Source: Bradyrhizobium sp. (GTDB taxonomy: Bacteria; Pseudomonadota; Alphaproteobacteria; Rhizobiales; Xanthobacteraceae). Taken from it: a DNA stretch of 64,000 nucleotides. The stretch spans positions 54,157 through 118,156 of the forward strand of contig NZ_DAIDJE010000097.1 of assembly GCF_027451485.1 (NCBI RefSeq). The letters are read 5' to 3'. Under the pieces are notes generated by a model. It was not told the origin of the DNA. It worked only from the letters and a program-made list of their open reading frames with translations, and ran no database searches. Shown piece after piece: positions 62,412-64,000 of the stretch. Within the stretch, counting starts at the first letter, position 1. The number at the start of each line of letters is the position of its first letter. Position numbers and translations under genes: made by a program.

Positions 62412-63587
62412 ATGCGACGTTTGATTGGTATGGCACTTGTTGCCACGATGCTGGCGCTCGGCTTCGCGGCACGCGCAGAAGAAGGCACTGTTGACCCCGC
62501 CAAGGTGTCCGACAGCCTCAAGGCCATATTTCAGTTCGGCTCCGCTTCAACCAAGCAAGCGTTGAATGCCAACACCGTGACACTCATCACCGGGACGATC
62601 GGCGGCACCTATGTCCAGATTGGCGCCGACCTCGCCTCCGTGCTCGACGACGGAAACAAGTTGCGCGTACTTCCGATCGTCGGGCGCGGTTCCGTACAGA
62701 GCGTCGCCGACATCCTGTTCCTGCAGGGAGTCGACATCGGCATCGTACGCGCCGATACGCTCGACTATCTCGAGCGCAAGGGCTTTGCGAAGGACATCAA
62801 GAAGCAGTTCACCTACGTGACCAAGCTCTACAACGAGGAAATGCAGATCATCGCGCCGAAGTCCATCAACAGCCTGAGGGACCTTGAGGGCAAGACGGTG
62901 AGCGTCGACCTGCCGAACGGCTCAACTTTCGTCACCGTGTTGACGGTGGCCGAGCGGCTCGGAGTGAAGGCCAACTGGGTCTACATCGAACAGCGGATCG
63001 CGATGGAGAAGCTGAAGAATGGCGAAGTCGACGCTGTGATCGTCGTCGGCGGCAAGCCCTACAAGTCGGTTTCGAACTTCAAGAATGATGGCCGCTTTCA
63101 TCTCGTGAAGGTGGACTATGAGAAGCCGTTGCAGGGCGATTATCTGCCGGCCACCCTCACCTCCAAGGACTATCCCAACCTGATCGCGGAAGGTGAATCG
63201 GTGGACACCATCGCAGTGCCGGCGTTGCTCGCGGCCTATAATTGGGCGCCCAATACCGACCGCTACCGCAAGATCGCCAATTTCGTCGATGCGTTCTTCA
63301 CCAAGTTCCCGCAATTCCAGCATCCGCCCTTCCATCCGAAGTGGAAAGAGGTTTCGCTCGCTGCGCCCCTGCCCGGCTGGACGCGACTGCCGGCCGCCCA
63401 GCAATGGCTCGACTCGCATGGCATCGAGCCGCTTTCCCGCAGCAAGTTCGACGCGTTCCTGAAGCAAAGCTCGGTGGCGGGAAAAATGCCGTCGGAGGCG
63501 GACAAGGAAGCGCTGTTCAAGCAGTTCAAGGCGTGGGAAGTCGAACAGAATGCCCGCGCCCAGGCACCGGCGCCGAAATCGCGATGA
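62412..63587 (+). CDS. TAXI-family TRAP transporter solute-binding protein
   Basis: 391 residues from ATG 62412, with signal peptide MRRLIGMALVATMLALGFAA. The TAXI signature is VTLITGTIGGTYVQIGADLA; further landmarks are VQSVADILFLQGVDIGIVRAD and NLIAEGESVDTIAVPALLAAYN. TAXI proteins deliver carboxylates to TRAP transporters; the membrane subunits are not in the window, so it may be an orphan. The frame open to 62343 runs into the previous gene and is rejected. Confidence 0.85.
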   Translation: MRRLIGMALVATMLALGFAARAEEGTVDPAKVSDSLKAIFQFGSASTKQALNANTVTLITGTIGGTYVQIGADLASVLDDGNKLRVLPIVGRGSVQSVADILFLQGVDIGIVRADTLDYLERKGFAKDIKKQFTYVTKLYNEEMQIIAPKSINSLRDLEGKTVSVDLPNGSTFVTVLTVAERLGVKANWVYIEQRIAMEKLKNGEVDAVIVVGGKPYKSVSNFKNDGRFHLVKVDYEKPLQGDYLPATLTSKDYPNLIAEGESVDTIAVPALLAAYNWAPNTDRYRKIANFVDAFFTKFPQFQHPPFHPKWKEVSLAAPLPGWTRLPAAQQWLDSHGIEPLSRSKFDAFLKQSSVAGKMPSEADKEALFKQFKAWEVEQNARAQAPAPKSR

Positions 63588-63620
63588 TGCTCTAAGAAAG
63601 AAAAGCAGGGAGAGCAGCAG

Positions 63621-63651
63621 GGGGCCCGACGTGACCATCGCGTCGGGCCCC
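63621..63651. terminator. Terminator hairpin between convergent genes
   Basis: GGGCCCGACG (63622-63631) pairs with CGTCGGGCCC (63641-63650), with the flanking G and C extending it by one. It lies between the convergent TAXI gene and the DUF1232 gene. The T run is weak. Confidence 0.6.
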
Positions 63652-63677
63652 TTGATCATTTATGCGGGGCTGGTCGA

Positions 63678-64000
63678 TCAGACCTTCGATGCGAGGCTCC
63701 GTTTCAATGCGGCGCGCGCAGCCTCGCGATGCTCGATCGTGATGTGAGCCGCCACCAGACGAATCGCTGTGGCGAGCACGGCGGCATCATCGGTGAAGCC
63801 GAGCACCGGCAGCATGTCCGGAATGAAATCGAACGGCAGGATGAAATAGGCGATAGCCGCTAGCAGCGCAGCCTGGACGTGGCGTGGCGTATTGCGGTCG
63901 AACGCGCAGTAATAGGCGCTGAGAAGGTCTTCCGCGAAGGGCAGACCGGCGGCGACGCGCTTGAACTTTGCCCAGAAGCGCCGGCGCACGCCTTCGGGAT
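63678..64000 (-). CDS. DUF1232 (YkvA-like) membrane protein, 5' end outside window
   Basis: At least 103 residues. The DUF1232 core is plain: AALLAAIAYFILPFDFIPDMLPVLGFTDDAAVLATAI, in two adjacent segments, with the family's FxIxPxDxIPD motif. One or two membrane helices. A GTG at 63989 could start it, but the frame stays open to the window edge (PEGV before RRRF), so the true start is probably beyond it. Function of the family is unknown. Confidence 0.85.
   Translation of the reverse strand, partial: PEGVRRRFWAKFKRVAAGLPFAEDLLSAYYCAFDRNTPRHVQAALLAAIAYFILPFDFIPDMLPVLGFTDDAAVLATAIRLVAAHITIEHREAARAALKRSLASKV

Overview
The window looks like a chromosomal segment of an alphaproteobacterium of the Bradyrhizobium/Nitrobacteraceae kind. 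The supports are the high-GC housekeeping genes, the run ffh-rpsP-rimM-trmD-rplS-leuC-leuD, the sdhCDAB operon, an invasion-associated-locus-B protein, a TAXI-type binding protein, and short intergenic palindromes of the sort common in that family. The genus assignment is inference from gene content and sequence style; no database was searched.

Left backbone (1-20436): ftsY (cut by the window edge), an RluA-type pseudouridine synthase, mtaB-dapF (overlapping), two secreted proteins, a metallo-hydrolase, then the protein-export and translation run ffh, rpsP, rimM, trmD, rplS (with one oxidoreductase inserted). After these come leuC and leuD, a DXD glycosyltransferase, a CoA-ester lyase, a beta-carbonic anhydrase, a YqhA-type membrane protein, and asd.

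Mobile element (about 20499-37737, 17.2 kb): a visibly more AT-rich island sits just upstream of asd, bounded by a 13-bp direct repeat and by matching pairs of TGTACCCAC sites at both ends. It carries a tyrosine integrase at the right end and a small AlpA/excisionase-type HTH protein at the left end. A long, tightly overlapped leftward operon encodes a VapE-type P-loop replication protein, a terminase-small-subunit-like protein, a zinc-finger protein and three tandem small cold-shock-domain-like proteins. A 1.4-kb divergent control region holds nine copies of GTAACCG and several GTTAAC sites. Rightward genes follow, some preceded by a shared 31-bp motif built on the palindrome TTCTAC-N-GTAGAA. 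The right end holds a leftward Vsr / C5 cytosine methyltransferase / nuclease / HNH restriction-modification module. No capsid, portal, tail or lysis gene is recognisable. The gene set resembles a phage satellite (PICI-like) or a degenerate prophage carrying a defence cargo; this is the most interesting part of the window.

Right backbone (37801-64000): leuB, an MFS transporter, a molybdopterin oxidoreductase with its cytochrome b561 partner, a fasciclin protein, an SDR, malonyl-CoA synthetase, a TSUP exporter, sdhCDAB, a proline-rich OmpA-family protein with 51-bp tandem repeats, argG, a PAP2 phosphatase, rlmN, an IalB protein, another SDR, a quinone oxidoreductase, a Sel1-like membrane protein, a TAXI binding protein and a DUF1232 protein (cut by the window edge). 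The leucine genes leuC, leuD and leuB and the aspartate gene asd lie in one neighbourhood that the island has split.
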